In this document: in pieces, positions 61,362 to 64,000 of the stretch
Numbering within the stretch: position 1 is the stretch's first letter
How the letters are laid out: each line of letters starts with the position of its first letter
Source: CPC320 sp002684375
GTDB taxonomy: Bacteria; Pseudomonadota; Alphaproteobacteria; Rhodobacterales; Rhodobacteraceae
NCBI GenBank assembly: GCA_965662545.1
Contig: CBFIHZ010000001.1
Location: forward strand, 62,001 to 126,000
Reading direction: 5' to 3'
DNA: 64,000 nucleotides
Notes under the pieces: generated by a model
What the model was told of the DNA's origin: nothing
What the model saw: the letters and a program-made list of their open reading frames with translations, nothing else
Databases searched by the model: none
Position numbers and translations under genes: made by a program

Positions 61362-61381
61362 CGGCACCGATGATGATGCCG
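61362..61381 (-). promoter_or_regulatory. Stem-loop between opuAC and opuAA
   Basis: On the minus strand CGGCATC pairs with GGTGCCG (7 bp, one G-U) around a 6-nt loop. It begins 24 nt past the opuAC stop and no clean T-run follows. It resembles the other binding-protein/transporter-gene stem-loops of this window. Confidence 0.5.
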
Positions 61382-61404
61382 CCCCTGTTTTTCAATCGGA
61401 TACC

Positions 61405-62355
61405 TTACTGCGTTGCCGCGTTAATCCATGGCTGCCAACGGTCTTCGTTGTTGGCAAGCCACTCTGCCGCCACTTCATGAATATCACGGCCGTTATTGTC
61501 GACTTCTAGAATACCGGCGTTTTGATCGGCATTCGACAAGGTCATCATCGACAGCATTTTGAAGGCTGCGGGCCATTTGTCTTCAAAGCCGCTCCACGCC
61601 ACCTTGTTCACCGTCGCCTGTGCGAACCCGCATGCGCTGTCTTTTTCTTGGGTTTCCTCGATGCACTCGCCTTCGGTCGGGGTCCATTCCACCCAGTTGA
61701 AATCATGTGCCGCAAAGATCCAATGCGGCTGCCACATCATCGAAATAATCGGCGCCTCCGTGGCCATTGCCGAGGTCAGTTCTGCGATCATGGCACCTTC
61801 GCTGCCGCCGGCAATCGTCTTGAACGGCAGGTCAATGCCAGCCACCACATCACGCGACCGGGTGCCCCAATCCGCTGGATATGTAATCAAACGGCCGTTG
61901 GGGAAAGTCTCCGCTGTTGCAAAGGCCTGCGCGCAATCGTAAAGCGCTTGGTAGTCTGGCAGACCGGGGCACCGGTCTTCCATGTAAGGGGGATAAATCC
62001 AGCCCTCTTTGGGCTCTAGGCCGAGGTCTCCCAAAACCACGATCTCGCCGCTCTCAACCATTTTGGGGTAAAGATCCCCCACGTTGTTACTCCAGACCTC
62101 GGCTTGAAAATGCAGGTTACCCTGCGCAAGGCCAGGATGCTGCGGCAGGGCGCCGGCGCTGACATACTCTATATTATAGCCCATTTTCTCAAGCAGAGCA
62201 CCGGCGATTTTGGTTGAGACGTGCTGCCCAGTCCAGTCGTTCATGATAACCTTGATTGGATCAGGCGATTCTGGTACATCAGCAAGCGCTGCTGTCCCGC
62301 TTGCTGCGAGTAGCGCTGCGGCAGTAAGCGCCGGAATGTTGAATTTATAAGACAT
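61405..62355 (-). CDS. opuAC: Betaine-type ABC substrate-binding protein (OpuAC/ProX)
   Basis: Periplasmic receptor for a quaternary ammonium or sulfonium compound. The 316-residue precursor has a signal peptide (about 1-25, ending AALADVP). IKVIMNDWTGQHVSTKIAGALLEKMGY is the N-terminal OpuAC motif. Several Trp residues (DWTGQ, PADWGTRSRD, SMMWQPHW) are placed to form the cation-pi box. I take the ATG at 62355 with GGAGG upstream; the frame is open 30 nt further. It heads the operon and is divergent from the BetI-like gene. Confidence 0.9.
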   Translation of the reverse strand: MSYKFNIPALTAAALLAASGTAALADVPESPDPIKVIMNDWTGQHVSTKIAGALLEKMGYNIEYVSAGALPQHPGLAQGNLHFQAEVWSNNVGDLYPKMVESGEIVVLGDLGLEPKEGWIYPPYMEDRCPGLPDYQALYDCAQAFATAETFPNGRLITYPADWGTRSRDVVAGIDLPFKTIAGGSEGAMIAELTSAMATEAPIISMMWQPHWIFAAHDFNWVEWTPTEGECIEETQEKDSACGFAQATVNKVAWSGFEDKWPAAFKMLSMMTLSNADQNAGILEVDNNGRDIHEVAAEWLANNEDRWQPWINAATQ

Positions 62356-62536
62356 TTTTCCTCCATGCGATGACAGGCACTGCATTCAGTTAGGTATCCT
62401 GAGCATCTTGTTTTCCTATTGTACAAAAAACTTACCATTAGAAAGTTTTCTGTGTCAATAATTAGTTGTTGTGCTGCCCCCTATGATTAACTTAGCTTGA
62501 GGTTGATACCATCACCCCAGCACAAGGCACTTTGAA

Positions 62537-63220
62537 ATGCAAACAAAGTCGATCCGTTCCATCCGGCGAGCAGAGCTTTCACGAGCAGCTTTCGAGGCCG
62601 TGGTGCGCTATGGGTTACGCAAGACCACGCTGGAAAAAGTCGGAGACCTCGCAGGCGTATCCAAAGGCGTGGTTTTACATCATTTCAAAGATAAAAGCGC
62701 GCTGTTAGAGGCTGTTTTCCGCCGGTCAAATTCTGTCCTTACTGCATCTTTGGTAGAATTATATCGCCATGCAGATTCGCCGATAGAACGATTGTGGGCG
62801 ATCATTATCGCCAATTTCTCTGAGGCGATATATAATCGAAGGGTCTGCCAAGCTTGGGTATCTTTGGCTGCAGAAATCCCTCATAGCACACAATGCCAGC
62901 GCATACAGACAGTCTGTAATGCCCGCATTCACAGTAACCTGCGCCATGAATTGAAACATTTTCTCAACAAGGAAGATGCCGAGAAATCTGCTCGGCAACT
63001 TGGCGTATTGATTGACGGCATCTGGATCCGGGGCGGTTTGAATGCCACCCCTTTGAGTAGTAATTCTGCGATAGCAGAGATGGAATATGCGCTCTTTAAA
63101 CTTTTGCCATCTGATAAAGACAGCATTGAAAAGCATAAGAAGGCCCGCGATAAAATCGAAAATGTTGCAAAAATATTATTAAACTCAAATGTTTATAAAG
63201 AAAGTACGCTTCAATCCTGA
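62537..63220 (+). CDS. betI: BetI-like TetR-family regulator
   Basis: A 227-residue TetR protein. The helix-turn-helix is ALRKTTLEKVGDLAGVSKGVVLHHFKDKSALLEAVFRR (YGLRKTT.., about 25-62). The later LGVLIDGIWIRGGLN (about 155-169) is the BetI signature of the choline sensor domain. AAGG precedes the ATG. It lies between the divergent opu operon and the betA-like gene. A triple TGACC/GGTCA half-site array downstream, before the betA-like gene, suits it as regulator. Choline as inducer is inferred. Confidence 0.87.
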   Translation: MQTKSIRSIRRAELSRAAFEAVVRYGLRKTTLEKVGDLAGVSKGVVLHHFKDKSALLEAVFRRSNSVLTASLVELYRHADSPIERLWAIIIANFSEAIYNRRVCQAWVSLAAEIPHSTQCQRIQTVCNARIHSNLRHELKHFLNKEDAEKSARQLGVLIDGIWIRGGLNATPLSSNSAIAEMEYALFKLLPSDKDSIEKHKKARDKIENVAKILLNSNVYKESTLQS

Positions 63221-63488
63221 TGCTGTTTCCTGAGGTTGGGGGTACAGGTGAGGCCTGCAGCGCTTCCTAAATGGTTACCATAAAATAAAAACTGACCAAC
63301 GGTCAATATATTGACCTTTACTAAATGCAAAGCTACACTGGTTTGACGGTTCAGTGCCTGATCTGCGCAGCCATCTTGTTGAAGGCAAGCACCAAACAGC
63401 GCTGCGACCGTTTGGGAATGTCGCTCTCTCTGGCATGAATATGCAAAGAAGCAGGGCAACGAGCTGAGTGTTGGATGAGGGATAGACC
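63221..63488. other. Intergenic promoter region of betA-like gene
   Basis: About 270 nt. The main element is the half-site array at 63293-63316; the rest holds no supported gene. A GAGGG box at the end serves the GTG start at 63489. Confidence 0.55.
63293..63316. promoter_or_regulatory. Probable BetI operator with three half-sites
   Basis: TGACC-AAC-GGTCA (63293-63305) overlaps the perfect 16-bp palindrome GGTCAATATATTGACC (63301-63316). Three TGACC/GGTCA half-sites are thus spaced for TetR dimers. It lies about 175 nt before the betA-like GTG and just after the BetI gene. Confidence 0.6.
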
Positions 63489-64000
63489 GTGCAATATGAC
63501 TATATTATCGTGGGTGCGGGGTCGGCGGGATGCGTTCTTGCCAATCGCCTCAGCAGCAACGTCCAGTCGAGCGTGTTGTTGATCGAAGCAGGCCGGGAAA
63601 ATACCGCCTTGTCGCTAAAAATGCCAGCAGCCGTCTTGACAAATCTCAAGAGCAAAACTCACAATTGGGCCTTTCAAGGCGAGCCAGAGCCTGCTTTGAA
63701 CGGTCGTCAAATTCAGCACGACCGCGGTAAAACACTGGGGGGATCATCTTCGATCAATGGCATGGTGTTTATTCGTGGTCATGCGCTTGATTTTGAAGGG
63801 TGGCGGCAATCGGGATGTGCCGGGTGGAGCTATGCGGATGTTCTGCCATATTTCAAGCGCATGGAATCCTACAGTCATGGGGGTGATGCATTTCGCGGTG
63901 CCGAAGGCCCTCTCAATGTGTACCGGCCCAGCCCGAAAGATCCGCTGGCGTTGGCATTCATAAAGTCCGGGGAACAAGCCGGTTATCCGCTAACAGATGA
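63489..64000 (+). CDS. betA: Choline dehydrogenase-like GMC oxidoreductase, 3' end beyond window
   Basis: FAD-dependent GMC-family oxidoreductase; BetA oxidises choline to betaine aldehyde. The visible 170 codons show YDYIIVGAGSAGCVLANRLS (FAD motif, residues 3-22), the LIEAGRENT segment and the GMC signature KTLGGSSSINGMVFIRGH (about 80-97). The start is GTG with GAGGG 8 nt upstream. It follows a BetI-like regulator, which supports betA. The family has many alcohol dehydrogenases with the same N-terminus, and the substrate-defining C-terminal part is not seen, so the gene symbol is tentative. Confidence 0.78.
   Translation, partial: MQYDYIIVGAGSAGCVLANRLSSNVQSSVLLIEAGRENTALSLKMPAAVLTNLKSKTHNWAFQGEPEPALNGRQIQHDRGKTLGGSSSINGMVFIRGHALDFEGWRQSGCAGWSYADVLPYFKRMESYSHGGDAFRGAEGPLNVYRPSPKDPLALAFIKSGEQAGYPLTD

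Noticed and set aside
62434..62458. TTGACA on the minus strand as opuAC promoter
   Set aside because: The nearest -10-like hexamers are 12 or 29 nt away, neither acceptable.
1..64000. tRNA, rRNA, CRISPR arrays, complete IS elements or phage genes
   Set aside because: None was recognised by eye on either strand; a dedicated RNA or IS search would be needed to exclude degenerate copies.

Overview
The window reads as a stretch of a marine alphaproteobacterial chromosome, most likely Rhodobacterales (Roseobacter group). The pointers are the gene content: a rplY-pth pair, HPA meta-cleavage genes, tripartite tricarboxylate (TTT) and TRAP transporters, several sugar ABC systems, a fused-permease betaine transporter, a GcvT/DmdA-like demethylase and a cytoplasmic BisC/TMAO-reductase-like molybdoenzyme. 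This placement is inference from content and moderate GC, not from a search. I see no rRNA, tRNA, CRISPR array, complete insertion sequence or prophage. Genes are tightly packed, with many ATGA or TAATG overlaps.

Layout. 0-6 kb is mostly housekeeping: pth (partial), rplY, lldD, an AlkD-like glycosylase, a MaoC-fold protein, trpA and ychF. 6-9 kb holds a small orphan protein and a membrane class III adenylate cyclase, between AT-rich gaps. 9.7-16.7 kb is a homoprotocatechuate (HPA) catabolic operon, hpaF-E-D-aromatic amino acid decarboxylase-hpaG-hpaH, with divergent hpaR and a palindromic operator between them. 16.7-24.4 kb holds a class III aminotransferase with an IclR regulator, then a MarR regulator, a TctCBA transporter and a sulfatase/phosphonate monoester hydrolase. 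24.5-28.9 kb is a stress-like cluster: TetR, amine oxidase, an SDR lacking the catalytic Tyr, a ChrR-like cupin, a GST and a second cupin.

29.6-31.5 kb has a GFA-domain protein and a PuuB-like FAD oxidase. 32-41.5 kb is an amino-sugar locus: nagA, a SIS-domain deaminase and a GntR regulator on one side, and divergent murQ, an ABC importer and a Gfo/Idh dehydrogenase on the other. It handles GlcNAc/MurNAc-type sugars. 41.7-48.5 kb holds a truncated Dabb protein, a LysR regulator and a complete ugpBAECQ system for glycerol-3-phosphate and glycerophosphodiesters. 48.6-51.5 kb is a DctPQM TRAP transporter, followed by a lone CBS-domain protein.

53-64 kb is an osmolyte locus. A long minus-strand operon, opuAC-opuAA-opuAB-molybdoenzyme-GcvT-like-aldehyde dehydrogenase, diverges from a BetI-like TetR and a partial betA-like GMC oxidoreductase. 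It could import a methylated onium compound, remove an oxygen atom and a methyl group, and oxidise an aldehyde product. That combination is the most interesting candidate for an undescribed pathway here. Recurrent regulatory themes are strong intergenic stem-loops between binding-protein and downstream transporter genes (four cases) and clear palindromic operators next to local regulators.
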